Below are positions 1 through 6,522 of a stretch of DNA of 12,397 nucleotides, in pieces. The stretch's first letter is position 1, and every line of letters starts with the position of its first letter. This DNA is from Pseudomonadota bacterium (GTDB lineage Bacteria > Desulfobacterota > Desulfovibrionia > Desulfovibrionales > Desulfovibrionaceae), in assembly GCA_023390395.1 (NCBI GenBank), contig JAEWCY010000128.1, forward strand, positions 1 to 12,397, read 5' to 3'. A program made the position numbers and the translations under genes. A model generated the notes under the pieces. That model was not told the DNA's origin, did not search any database, and saw only the letters and a program-made list of their open reading frames with translations.

Positions 1-176
1 CCGCCCACCTCGGTCTCGAAGGGGTAGCCGAACGGCAGCAGCAGCATCTGCACGCCCTGCTGGGAAGGAATGGTCTGGAGCAGGGCCACATCGGTCAGCT
101 TGCCGGCGGCTTCGTCCCACTTGCCGAGCACGGTTTCGCCGTTGATCAGTTTCACGAGGCGGATGTCATAGGCCAT
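1..176 (-). CDS. Sm-like (LSm-type) small protein, 3' end outside window
   Basis: The first 58 codons are visible; the rest lies beyond the left edge. The start ATG is preceded by a perfect AAGGAG (184-189) at 7-nt spacing, which fixes the start. The N-terminus reads MAYDIRLVKLINGETVLGKW, followed by a short acidic turn and then LLLPFGYPF. A 'KL-x-G-E' first strand, an amphipathic middle and a 'L-P-F/W-x-P' ending resemble the Sm-like proteins of phages and of many bacteria; this is family-pattern recognition only. No membrane segment or signal peptide is seen. It lies 79 bp downstream of gmd on the same strand, with a possible promoter of its own, so it need not be part of the sugar pathway. 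A role in RNA binding would be inference. The call as a real gene is firm; the family call is moderate. Confidence 0.7.
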   Translation of the reverse strand, partial: MAYDIRLVKLINGETVLGKWDEAAGKLTDVALLQTIPSQQGVQMLLLPFGYPFETEVG

Positions 177-217
177 GAAGATTCTCCTTGAAGGTTGGGG
201 CGCGATGCGCCGGCCTT

Positions 218-246
218 GAGCTAGATATCGGACAGTTCCGTGTCAA
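218..246 (-). promoter_or_regulatory. possible promoter for the Sm-like gene
   Basis: On the minus strand a perfect TTGACA (246-241) is followed after 17 nt by TAGCTC (223-218), a weak -10 box. A better -10 match, TATCTA (227-222), lies only 13 nt away, too close for normal sigma-70 spacing. The position between gmd and the Sm-like gene is right for a separate promoter. Confidence 0.3.
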
Positions 247-255
247 GGGCGGGGC

Positions 256-1347
256 CTACTCGTTGTAGTCGAAAACCGTAAATCCCTGGCTCTTGCACAG
301 GGAATCGCGCTCGGCTTCGCGCAGGTCGCTGCGCACCATCTCGGACACCATCTGCTCGATGCCGATGCGCGGCTGCCAGCCCAGGCGCTCCCGGGCCTTG
401 CTCGGGTCGCCGAGCAGCGTCTCCACCTCGGTCGGGCGGAAATAGCGCGGATCGACGGCGACGAGGCATTTGCCGCTGGCCACGTCGATGCCCTGCTCGT
501 TTTCCCCTTCGCCCTCGAAGCGCAGCTCGATGCTGAGTTCCTTGGCCGCCATCTTGACGAAATCGCGCACGCTGTACTGCCGGCCTGTGGCGATGACGAA
601 ATCCTCAGGCGCGTCCTGCTGGAGCATGAGCCACTGCATTTCCACGTAGTCCTTGGCATGGCCCCAGTCGCGAAGCGCGGAGAGGTTGCCGAGGTAGAGG
701 CAGTCCTGCAGCCCAAGCTTGATGCGCGCCATGGCCCGGGTGATCTTGCGCGTGACGAAGGTCTCGCCACGCATGGGGGACTCGTGGTTGAAAAGGATGC
801 CGTTGCAGGCGTACATGCCGTAGGCTTCGCGGTAGTTGACCGTGATCCAGTAGGCGTAGAGCTTGGCCACGGCATAGGGGCTGCGGGGATAAAACGGCGT
901 TGTCTCGGTTTGCGGGATCTCCCGCACCTTGCCGAAGAGCTCCGAGGTCGAAGCCTGGTAGAAACGCGTATGCTTCTCCAGCCCCAGGATGCGGATGGCC
1001 TCGAGAACGCGCAACGTGCCCAGGGCGTCCACGTCGGCGGTGTACTCGGGCGACTCGAAGGAGACCTTGACGTGGCTCTGGGCGGCCAGGTTGTAGACCT
1101 CGTCGGGACGGACTTCCTGCACGATGCGGATCAGGTTGGTGGAGTCCGAGAGGTCGCCGTAGTGCAGGACGAGCTTGCGGTCGGTCTCGTGGGGATCGCG
1201 GTAGAGATGGTCGATGCGCTGGGTGTTGAAAAGCGAGGCCCGCCGTTTGATGCCGTGAACCTCATAGCCCTTTTGGAGCAGCAGTTCGGCCAAGTAGGCT
1301 CCGTCCTGACCGGTGATGCCGGTGATGAGGGCGACTTTGCTCTTCAT
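256..1347 (-). CDS. gmd: GDP-mannose 4,6-dehydratase
   Basis: This 363-residue protein has the usual length for Gmd. It converts GDP-D-mannose to GDP-4-dehydro-6-deoxy-D-mannose using tightly bound NADP, the first step towards GDP-fucose, GDP-rhamnose or GDP-perosamine for surface glycans; it is cytoplasmic. Visible features are the Rossmann glycine motif GITGQDG (residues 10-16), NLAAQSHVKVSFE (86-98), catalytic Thr134 and Glu136 in STSELFG, Tyr158-x3-Lys162 in SPYAVAK, and NHESPMRGETFVTRKI (187-202), all typical of the family. The start ATG overlaps the stop of the upstream remnant ORF as ATGA, with GGGAG (1359-1363) upstream, so translation may be coupled. No fucose synthase, Rmd or perosamine synthase is visible, so the final sugar is unknown. 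Confidence 0.97.
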   Translation of the reverse strand: MKSKVALITGITGQDGAYLAELLLQKGYEVHGIKRRASLFNTQRIDHLYRDPHETDRKLVLHYGDLSDSTNLIRIVQEVRPDEVYNLAAQSHVKVSFESPEYTADVDALGTLRVLEAIRILGLEKHTRFYQASTSELFGKVREIPQTETTPFYPRSPYAVAKLYAYWITVNYREAYGMYACNGILFNHESPMRGETFVTRKITRAMARIKLGLQDCLYLGNLSALRDWGHAKDYVEMQWLMLQQDAPEDFVIATGRQYSVRDFVKMAAKELSIELRFEGEGENEQGIDVASGKCLVAVDPRYFRPTEVETLLGDPSKARERLGWQPRIGIEQMVSEMVRSDLREAERDSLCKSQGFTVFDYNE

Positions 1348-1565
1348 GAAGCGATATTCTCCCGTAGGGGTTGGCGCATCTCGCGCTCGACCATGGCCTG
1401 GGCCACGCCGGCGGGATGCATGACGGCCTTCCAGCCCAGGCGGCTGGCGGTTCTGGCCGGAGACGCCCGGCCGACGGCGACGTTCCGACGGCCCTTGCCC
1501 AAGAACAGTCTGGTCAAAGAGATGCTGTCCTGACCGGAAATGCCGAAAACCAGCATTGTCTTCAT
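1344..1565 (-). pseudogene. internally deleted Gmd-like sugar dehydratase remnant (73 codons)
   Basis: The 73-residue frame starts MKTMLVFGISGQD, matching the N-terminal Rossmann strand and glycine loop of Gmd-type short-chain dehydratases, then jumps at about residue 26 to a typical Gmd C-terminus containing GRASPARTASRLGWKA (compare GDPSKARERLGWQP in the intact gmd next door). About 280 residues, including the catalytic Thr/Glu and Tyr-x3-Lys, are missing, yet the reading frame stays open. The third glycine of GxxGxxG is Ser. The frame ends in an ATGA overlap with gmd and begins 39 bp after zur, with a weak AGGAT site (1576-1580). It cannot be an active dehydratase. The simplest reading is an in-frame deletion of a second gmd/rmd-like gene. 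A small functional protein is possible but unsupported. Confidence 0.7.
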
Positions 1566-1604
1566 GGCCGGGGGTATCCTGGGGGCTGGCTGGAACGTGG
1601 AAGG

Positions 1605-2108
1605 CTAATTTTTTCCCCGACTGTCGTCAACAGCCGGACCGTCGGAACCGGCCGCCCCTTCCTGCCCCTCTCCGGCGGCCCGGCGGCAGGCGGCGCAGAC
1701 GCCGTCGATGCGCACCTCCACGCCGAGCACGTCCATGTCCAGGGAGCGGCCGAGGGCAACCACGTCCAGGAGGTCGCTTCCGGCCGGCAAGCATTCCATG
1801 CGGCCGCAGCGCAGGCAGTAGGCGTGTCCGTGGGCGCGGCCGGACAGGCGCGGCCCCAGGCAGTAGCGGAAGGCCCGGTCGCCGCTGCTGTGGCGGTTGG
1901 CCAGGCCCTGGCGCACGAAGAGGTCGAGGATGCGGTAGAGGGTGACTTTGTTGACGGACATTGCCTCCCGCACCCGGGCCAGGATGTCGGCGGCGGGCAT
2001 GGCCCGGTCGCCGCCGGCCAGCACGCGGGCCACGGCCAGGCGCACGGGCGTGGGTTCCGCCCCGGCCTCGGCCAGCAGGCGGGCCATGTCTTCCTCGGCC
2101 AAAACCAT
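1605..2108 (-). CDS. zur: Fur-family zinc uptake regulator
   Basis: This 167-residue protein is a Fur-superfamily repressor. A winged-helix DNA-binding part includes the recognition segment NKVTLYRILDLFVRQGLANR (53-72). A metal/dimerisation domain follows, with His93, His95 and two CxxC pairs (Cys98/Cys101 and Cys138/Cys141) that in this family form the structural zinc site. A hydrophilic tail of about 26 residues follows the last CxxC. It is the last gene of the znuACB operon: its ATG lies 10 nt after the znuB stop and its AAGGG ribosome site overlaps that stop. Linkage to a zinc ABC importer and the palindrome in the znuA promoter argue for Zur rather than Fur or PerR, and suggest autoregulation. 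The family is certain; zinc specificity rests on context. Confidence 0.88.
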   Translation of the reverse strand: MVLAEEDMARLLAEAGAEPTPVRLAVARVLAGGDRAMPAADILARVREAMSVNKVTLYRILDLFVRQGLANRHSSGDRAFRYCLGPRLSGRAHGHAYCLRCGRMECLPAGSDLLDVVALGRSLDMDVLGVEVRIDGVCAACRRAAGEGQEGAAGSDGPAVDDSRGKN

Positions 2109-2118
2109 GCCCGTTCCC

Positions 2119-2937
2119 TTACCCCCTTTGCCCGCGGATGCGAAGCCCCGGCAGGAGGGACACGAAATAGGCGGCGGCGGCCACGGCGATGATGGCCGCG
2201 CCCGAGGTCAGGTCGCAGCCGTAGGCCAGGGCCAGTCCGGCCAGGCAAAAGAACATGTTGAGCGCCGTGGCCAGGACCATGGCCCGGCCCAGGGAGGAAG
2301 CCCGCCGCAAGGCCAGGCTCGGGGCCACGGAGAGCAGCGCGATGACCAGGATCAGTCCGGCCACGCGGATGAGCAGCACCACCGTGACCGCGGCCAGGGC
2401 CGTCAGGAGGTAGTGCAAAAGCCCCACCGGCGCGCCGCGCACGGCGGCGAATTCCCGGTCGAAGGCCATGGCCACGAAGCCGTTGTAATGGCGCAGGGTC
2501 ACGGCGCAAAGCACCACGGCCAGGCCGGCCAGGGCGTAGAGGTCGGCCACGGGCACGGTGATGATGCTGCCGAAGAGGTAGCTCATGAGGTCTGGCTTGT
2601 AGCCCGGGGTCACGTCGAGGAGGATGATGCCGAAGGCCATGCCCGCGGCCCAGAGCACGCCGATGACCGTGTCCGTGTCCTCCACGCGGCGCCGGGTCAG
2701 GGCGGCCATGCACAGGGCGGCGGCCACGGTGAAGGCCACGGTCACGGGCAGCACGGGCAGGACCAGGAAATAGGCCAGCCCCACCCCGCCGTAGGCGGCA
2801 TGGGCCGCGCCCCCGGCCAGAAAGACCATGCGGTTGGCCACGACCAGGGCGCCCATGATCCCGCAGCACAAGGCGGCCAAGAGCGCGGCGATCAGGGCGT
2901 GCTGCATGAACGGCAGCGTGACGAGGTCGGCGATCAT
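2119..2937 (-). CDS. znuB: zinc ABC transporter permease ZnuB
   Basis: This 272-residue, very hydrophobic protein of the ABC-3 (ZnuB/MntB/TroC) permease family forms the inner-membrane channel that imports zinc delivered by ZnuA, powered by ZnuC. Seven to eight membrane segments are visible, from about residues 12-34 to 243-263. The family landmark after the first segment is present as FLAGGAAHAAYGGVG (39-53), where homologues have GDALSHA/SHAVLPG-type sequence. DTDTVIGVLW (87-96) and LLSVAPSLALRRASS (201-215) also match conserved loops. The start codon overlaps the znuC stop as ATGA, and zur follows by 10 nt. Manganese or iron permeases share this family; zinc is preferred because of the His-rich ZnuA and the Zur-type regulator in the same operon. 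Confidence 0.93.
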   Translation of the reverse strand: MIADLVTLPFMQHALIAALLAALCCGIMGALVVANRMVFLAGGAAHAAYGGVGLAYFLVLPVLPVTVAFTVAAALCMAALTRRRVEDTDTVIGVLWAAGMAFGIILLDVTPGYKPDLMSYLFGSIITVPVADLYALAGLAVVLCAVTLRHYNGFVAMAFDREFAAVRGAPVGLLHYLLTALAAVTVVLLIRVAGLILVIALLSVAPSLALRRASSLGRAMVLATALNMFFCLAGLALAYGCDLTSGAAIIAVAAAAYFVSLLPGLRIRGQRG

Positions 2938-3725
2938 CGCGGCTCCAAAGGGGAAAGGGATGCCAGGTCCGGCGGCATGCGGCGCAAAAACGCGTCCATG
3001 GGACAGGAGGGGCTGTGGACGCCGTAGAGCAGGTCCACCATTTCCTTGGTCAGCCGGGGCTCGGGGGAGTGGATCACCCGGCCGTTGACGCAGGCCACGG
3101 CCGTGACGCCGGCGGCCAGGATGCTCATGTCGTGGCTGACCACCAGCGAGGTCACGCCCTGGCCGATGCGCGAGAGCACCTCGTAGAGGCAGAACTTGCC
3201 CTGGGGGTCGATGTTGGCCGTGGGTTCGTCGAGGATGAGGAGCTCCGGGTCCGAGACCAGGGCCCGGGCGATGAGGGTGCGCTGCTGTTGTCCGCCGGAG
3301 AGGTCGCAGAAACGCCGGTCCTTGAGGGCCAACATCTCCACCTGGGCCAGCGCCGCCTCGGCCCGGGCCAGTTCGTCGCGGCTATGGCGAAAGCCCCGCC
3401 GCCCCGCGGAAAGCAGGCCCATGAGCGCGACCTCGCGGACCCGGATGGGCAGGTCCTTGCGGGCGGCCGTGCCTTCCAGGCGCTGGGGCACGTAGCCGAT
3501 GCGCCGGCTGTTGCGGCCGGGCTCCTCGCCGAAGACCGTGATCGTCCCGGAACTCGGGCGCAGGATGCCGAGGATGAGCTTTAAAAGCGTCGTCTTGCCG
3601 CCGCCGTTCGGCCCGAGCACGGCCAGACGCTCCCCAGGAGCGACGGCCAGGCCGATCCCGGAAAGGACCGCCTGGCCGTCGTAGGAAAACGTCAGGTCAC
3701 GGATGTCGACGACCGGTTGCGTCAC
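2934..3725 (-). CDS. znuC: zinc ABC transporter ATP-binding protein ZnuC
   Basis: This 263-residue ATPase powers zinc import from the cytoplasmic face of the ZnuB channel. All ABC motifs are intact: Walker A GPNGGGKT (38-45), Q-loop Gln81, signature LSGGQ (142-146), Walker B LLILDEP (162-168), D-loop and H-loop His198. The C-terminal extension carries LLYGVHSPSCPMDAF, a Cys-containing tail seen in some ZnuC-like proteins of this lineage; its role is not known to me. The start is GTG, chosen because it forms a 4-nt GTGA overlap with the znuA stop and there is no nearer alternative. The downstream end overlaps znuB by ATGA, so the three transporter genes are translationally coupled. Confidence 0.95.
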   Translation of the reverse strand: MTQPVVDIRDLTFSYDGQAVLSGIGLAVAPGERLAVLGPNGGGKTTLLKLILGILRPSSGTITVFGEEPGRNSRRIGYVPQRLEGTAARKDLPIRVREVALMGLLSAGRRGFRHSRDELARAEAALAQVEMLALKDRRFCDLSGGQQQRTLIARALVSDPELLILDEPTANIDPQGKFCLYEVLSRIGQGVTSLVVSHDMSILAAGVTAVACVNGRVIHSPEPRLTKEMVDLLYGVHSPSCPMDAFLRRMPPDLASLSPLEPR

Positions 3726-4651
3726 TTTGGCTCCGTCTGTCCGGCCATGCCCTGTCGCAGGGCCTTGGCCGCGTTTTCGAGGTTGGCCGCCCAGTCGCCG
3801 GACAGGGGGTCCAGGGCCGCCACCTGTCCGCCGATGGCCTGGGCGATGGTCTGGGCCTGGCGGGCGCTCATCTGCGGCTGCACGAAAATCACCTTGACGC
3901 CGTCCTTTTGGGCCTCACGGACCAAAGCGGCCAGGGCCTTGGGGCCGGGTTCGCGGCCGAGCTGCTCGATGGGCTCCTGGGTCAGGCCGAAGTCACGGGC
4001 GAAATACCCCCAGGACGGATGAAACACCATGAATTTGTGCTCGCCCGGGGGCAGGTCCGCGAACCGCTGTTGTATGTCGGCGGCCAGGGCGTCGCAAGAG
4101 GCGGCGAACTTGTCGTAGCCGGCGGCGTAGTCCGCCGCGCCCTCGGGGTCGGCCTTGGCCAGGGCGTCGCGCATGGAGGCGGCCAGCACCTTGGCCAGCC
4201 TGGGCGAGAGCCAGACATGGGGATCAGGCTCGCCGGCCTCGTGATGATGTCCTTCCTCCTTGCCCTTCCCCTTGCCCTTGGCCTGACCGTGGTCGTCATC
4301 GTCGTCCTCGTGGGCGACCATGGGGATCTTCTCGATGCCGGCGTCGGTGCGCACGACGGCCATCCTGGGGTTGGCCGCCTGGAAGCGCGGCAGCCAGGCG
4401 TTCTCGAAATCCATGCCGATGCCGCAGTAGACGGCCGCCTTGCCGAGCTCCGCCAGTTGCCTGGGCTTGGGCTCGTAGGTATGGGCGTCGGCCCCGGGCG
4501 GTACCATGACCAGCGCATCCACGCGGTCCCCGGCGATCTGTTTGAGGAAATAGGCCTGGGGCGCGATGCTGACCGCGACCAGCATCTTCGCCGCCGCCGG
4601 CGCGCTCCAAGCGAAAACGATTCCCGCCATCAACGCAAGCAGTTTCTTCAT
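3722..4651 (-). CDS. znuA: zinc ABC transporter substrate-binding protein ZnuA
   Basis: This 309-residue cluster A-I solute-binding protein captures zinc in the periplasm and hands it to ZnuB. A signal peptide is visible (MKKLLALMAGIVFAWSAPAAA, cleavage near residue 21). Likely metal ligands are His57 (GADAHTYEPKP), His145 (DPHVWLSP), His211 (FHPSWGYFARDFGL) and Asp281 (LDPLSGDW). Between ligands one and two lies a charged, metal-binding loop with His114, five Asp, His121, a KG repeat and His135-137, the hallmark of zinc-specific members. The start ATG has AAGGAG (4657-4662) at 5-nt spacing; the open frame extends 15 codons further upstream but lacks a ribosome site and would spoil the signal peptide. 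It is first in the znuACB-zur operon, behind a probable Zur-controlled promoter. Confidence 0.95.
   Translation of the reverse strand: MKKLLALMAGIVFAWSAPAAAKMLVAVSIAPQAYFLKQIAGDRVDALVMVPPGADAHTYEPKPRQLAELGKAAVYCGIGMDFENAWLPRFQAANPRMAVVRTDAGIEKIPMVAHEDDDDDHGQAKGKGKGKEEGHHHEAGEPDPHVWLSPRLAKVLAASMRDALAKADPEGAADYAAGYDKFAASCDALAADIQQRFADLPPGEHKFMVFHPSWGYFARDFGLTQEPIEQLGREPGPKALAALVREAQKDGVKVIFVQPQMSARQAQTIAQAIGGQVAALDPLSGDWAANLENAAKALRQGMAGQTEPK
4256..4279 (-). repeat. hexanucleotide tandem repeat in the ZnuA His-rich loop
   Basis: Four imperfect copies of a 6-bp unit (AAGGGC/AAGGGG/AAGGGC/AAGGAG on the coding strand) encode the Lys-Gly run of the ZnuA metal-binding loop. Gain or loss of units would stay in frame and only change loop length. 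Confidence 0.7.
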
Positions 4652-4690
4652 GGCTTCTCCTTGACGCGCCCGGGCGCGCCAAGGGAGATG

Positions 4691-4707
4691 ATGCAACAGA
4701 GTTGCAT
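4691..4707. promoter_or_regulatory. 17-bp perfect palindrome, candidate Zur operator
   Basis: ATGCAAC-AGA-GTTGCAT is a perfect 7-3-7 inverted repeat. It lies 39 bp upstream of the znuA ATG and directly downstream of a TTGACA -35 box, covering the spacer and the -10 position. Bound repressor would block the promoter. A smaller overlapping repeat, TTGC-ATG-GCAA (4702-4712), could widen the site. Zur and Fur proteins bind AT-rich or TGCAA-type palindromes of this size; the assignment to the zur gene of this operon is inferred from context. Confidence 0.72.
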
Positions 4708-4718
4708 GGCAATGTCAA
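4691..4718 (-). promoter_or_regulatory. znuACB-zur promoter
   Basis: On the minus strand a perfect TTGACA -35 (4718-4713) is followed after 16 nt by TTGCAT (4696-4691) as the best-placed, weak -10. The weak -10 is embedded in the palindrome. The predicted transcript starts roughly 30 nt upstream of the znuA ATG. Confidence 0.55.
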
Positions 4719-4792
4719 GCGCCTTCCCGCTCGCCTTCCTCCGCTCTCCCCGCTTGCGCGAAAAGTCGGATGCCGTTACCCAGGCGGACGTC

Positions 4793-5302
4793 ATGGAACA
4801 GACAGCCGCCTCCCCCCGCCAGCGCCCGAGGCGCTTCGAGACCGTCTGCGGCCTGGTATTGGCCGCGGCCCTGGGCCTTGCCGCCTGGCACGCCCTCGGC
4901 GTCTGGACGCCCTGGTACACCGTCAAGCGCGCCGCGCTGCAGCGCCAGCGCCTGGCCGACCTCGACGCCCTGCGCCGGGCGCTCGAAGCCTGCAAGGCCG
5001 CGACCGGCCGTTATCCGGCCAACGCCGCCTTCGCCGGCTTCCTGGCCGGCCCGGGCAAGTCCGACCCGGATTGGATTCCCGGCCTGGCCCCACGCTATGC
5101 GCCCACGCTCCCGCGGGACCCGGCCCGAAGCGACGACCCGGCCGTCCAGTACCTCTACCACTCCGACGGCCAGGACTTTAAGCTGCTCGCCCACGGCGGC
5201 GGGGACTGCGCCCTGGCCCGCAAAACCGACCCGGCCCTGGTCGATCCCGCCCGGAACTGCTGGGCCTGGGGCTACTGGACGCCGGGCGCGGCGAACTGGT
5301 AG
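4793..5302 (+). CDS. single-pass membrane protein with pseudopilin-like C-terminal domain
   Basis: This 169-residue protein has a basic N-terminus, one membrane segment (about residues 16-36), a charged amphipathic helix (43-70), then ATGRYP, WIPGLAPRY, LPRDP, QYLYHSDGQDFKL and a Cys/Trp-rich end. The order 'long helix - GRYP - P-x-Y - LP-DP - Y-x-Y-x-SDG-x-x-[FY]-x-L' matches the globular part of type II secretion major pseudopilins (GspG-like). However, the prepilin peptidase site (G followed by FTLxE) is absent, and Cys139/Cys156 could form a disulphide. It is therefore not a canonical pilin; it may be an anchored periplasmic protein. The ATG at 4793 follows AGGCGGA (4782-4788); in-frame ATGs at 4706 and 4712 lie inside the Zur palindrome region and lack ribosome sites. 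It ends 5 nt before the acyltransferase. Function unknown. Confidence 0.75.
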   Translation: MEQTAASPRQRPRRFETVCGLVLAAALGLAAWHALGVWTPWYTVKRAALQRQRLADLDALRRALEACKAATGRYPANAAFAGFLAGPGKSDPDWIPGLAPRYAPTLPRDPARSDDPAVQYLYHSDGQDFKLLAHGGGDCALARKTDPALVDPARNCWAWGYWTPGAANW

Positions 5303-5307
5303 CCGGC

Positions 5308-6429
5308 ATGCGAGCTTCCGACATGACAACTGCCGCGAGACGACTCCTCGATTGGCTGGAAGACGTCTTCCTGCTGCGGGCCAACCGCATTCCGGCCCTG
5401 GACGGCATCCGGGGCTGGGCCATCGTCATGGTCTTCGGCGTGCACTTCTTCGCCCGGTACCAGCCGAAATTCTATTTCACCGAGCCCGGCGGCCTGCCCT
5501 GGGGCCTGCTCACCCTGGCCCACGCCGGCAGCTTCGGGGTGGACCTGTTTTTTTTCCTGAGCGGCCTGCTCGTCTACAAGAGCATCAGCCGCAAGAAGCC
5601 GGGCGCGTTGCGCTTCCTCTTCGACCGCTACCGCAGGCTCCTGCCGGTCATCGTCTTCGTCACCCTGTACGTGGCCGCGGACACGGAACGCACCAAGCTC
5701 TTCGACAACCTCTTTTTCCTGAGCCTGTTCGATTCGCCGCTCATCCATTTCTTCGCCTGGCCGCTGGTCTACGAGATGTATTTCTACGTCCTTTGCGCGG
5801 CCCTGTTCATCGGCTGCCGCCGTTTTTCCTTCACCTCGGGCTGGCCCTTCTTCTTCGCCGTCGTGACGGCCCTCGTGGTCTGCGAGTTCGAGGTGAGGTT
5901 CCGCATTTCCTTTGCCCGGTTCCTGGGCTTTTTCTACGGCGTGGCCCTGGCCCGGCTCATGGCCGACCCGCGCGGCCTGGCGTATCTCAAGCGCCTGCCG
6001 CGCCTGACCTGGCTCGTGGGGCTGCTGCTCTTCTTCTACTGCCGCTGGCTGTGGGGCACGGGCTATTTCATGGCCGCGCCGGGCAACGAGCATGTCAAGA
6101 ACCTGCTCTTTTTCGCGGCGGTCAACGGCTCCCTGTTCCTCGTCGTGGCTTCGGCGCTGACGCGGCAAAGCCCGCTCACCCGCTTTTTCTGCTTCACGCC
6201 CTTGCGGTTCGTCGGGATCGTCAGCTATTCGCTCTTCATGACCCATGTGCTGGCCATGCAGATCGCCCAGAACGTGCTGCGCGTCCCGGTCGGGGGCGTG
6301 TGGTCGATGCTGGCCAACTACGCCCTGACCCTGGCCTGCGCCCTGGGGCTGGCGACGTTTTCCTTCTATTATCTGGAGCGACCGTATTTCGCGCCTCCGC
6401 CTCGCCCAACCCAGGCCCCGCCTCGGTGA
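5308..6429 (+). CDS. acyltransferase-3 family membrane protein (OafA/ExoZ-like)
   Basis: This 373-residue, multi-pass inner-membrane protein of the acyltransferase-3 family transfers acetyl or other acyl groups to surface sugars. Evidence: the N-terminal RIPALDGIRGWAIVMVFGVHFF segment (27-48) with the family's conserved His46, GSFGVDLFFFLSGLL (74-88), the RYRRLLPV motif (107-114), about ten hydrophobic segments, and the terminal SYSLFMTHV and FYYLERPYF motifs typical of the C-terminus. It starts 5 nt after the pseudopilin-like gene, so the two are probably cotranscribed; ATG 5308 and the in-frame ATG 5323 are both possible, neither with a good ribosome site. A T8 run (5548-5555) lies in the Phe81-83 codons. 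The acceptor is likely O-antigen, lipopolysaccharide or exopolysaccharide, given the nearby transferases, but is not determined. Confidence 0.92.
   Translation: MRASDMTTAARRLLDWLEDVFLLRANRIPALDGIRGWAIVMVFGVHFFARYQPKFYFTEPGGLPWGLLTLAHAGSFGVDLFFFLSGLLVYKSISRKKPGALRFLFDRYRRLLPVIVFVTLYVAADTERTKLFDNLFFLSLFDSPLIHFFAWPLVYEMYFYVLCAALFIGCRRFSFTSGWPFFFAVVTALVVCEFEVRFRISFARFLGFFYGVALARLMADPRGLAYLKRLPRLTWLVGLLLFFYCRWLWGTGYFMAAPGNEHVKNLLFFAAVNGSLFLVVASALTRQSPLTRFFCFTPLRFVGIVSYSLFMTHVLAMQIAQNVLRVPVGGVWSMLANYALTLACALGLATFSFYYLERPYFAPPPRPTQAPPR
5548..5555 (+). repeat. T8 homopolymer in acyltransferase gene
   Basis: Eight T in codons Phe81-Phe82-Phe83 within the FGVDLFFFLSG membrane motif. Confidence 0.85.
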
Positions 6430-6441
6430 CGGGACCGCCAC

Positions 6442-6446
6442 AGGAG
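6442..6446 (+). promoter_or_regulatory. ribosome binding site facing an orphan ATG (6455)
   Basis: AGGAG lies 8 nt before ATG 6455. That frame stops after 23 codons at 6524-6526, while the conserved Cys-rich protein is read in another frame with no ATG, GTG or TTG before its first Cys motif. The site argues that the Cys-rich gene originally started here. Confidence 0.55.
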
Positions 6447-6522
6447 TCCGACGCATGATCGCCATGCCGCGCGGGGCGTCCCCTGGTCCGGATACCGGCC
6501 AGGCAGCCCGTCTGCCTCGAAC

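Noticed and set aside
197..215. GGCGC-GAT-GCGCC hairpin after gmd as a terminator
   Set aside because: Only a 5-bp stem and no T run.
658..1533. Long plus-strand open frame opposite gmd
   Set aside because: It is antisense to a clear gmd with intact catalytic motifs; its protein is low-complexity and typical of GC-rich antisense frames.
1942..3027. Plus-strand open frame opposite znuB and zur, Gly/His/Gln-rich
   Set aside because: Mirror of conserved transporter genes; no domain, no ribosome site.
3908..4792. Upstream extension of the pseudopilin-like frame through znuA
   Set aside because: It would run antisense through znuA and its promoter; the membrane-anchored protein starts well at 4793.
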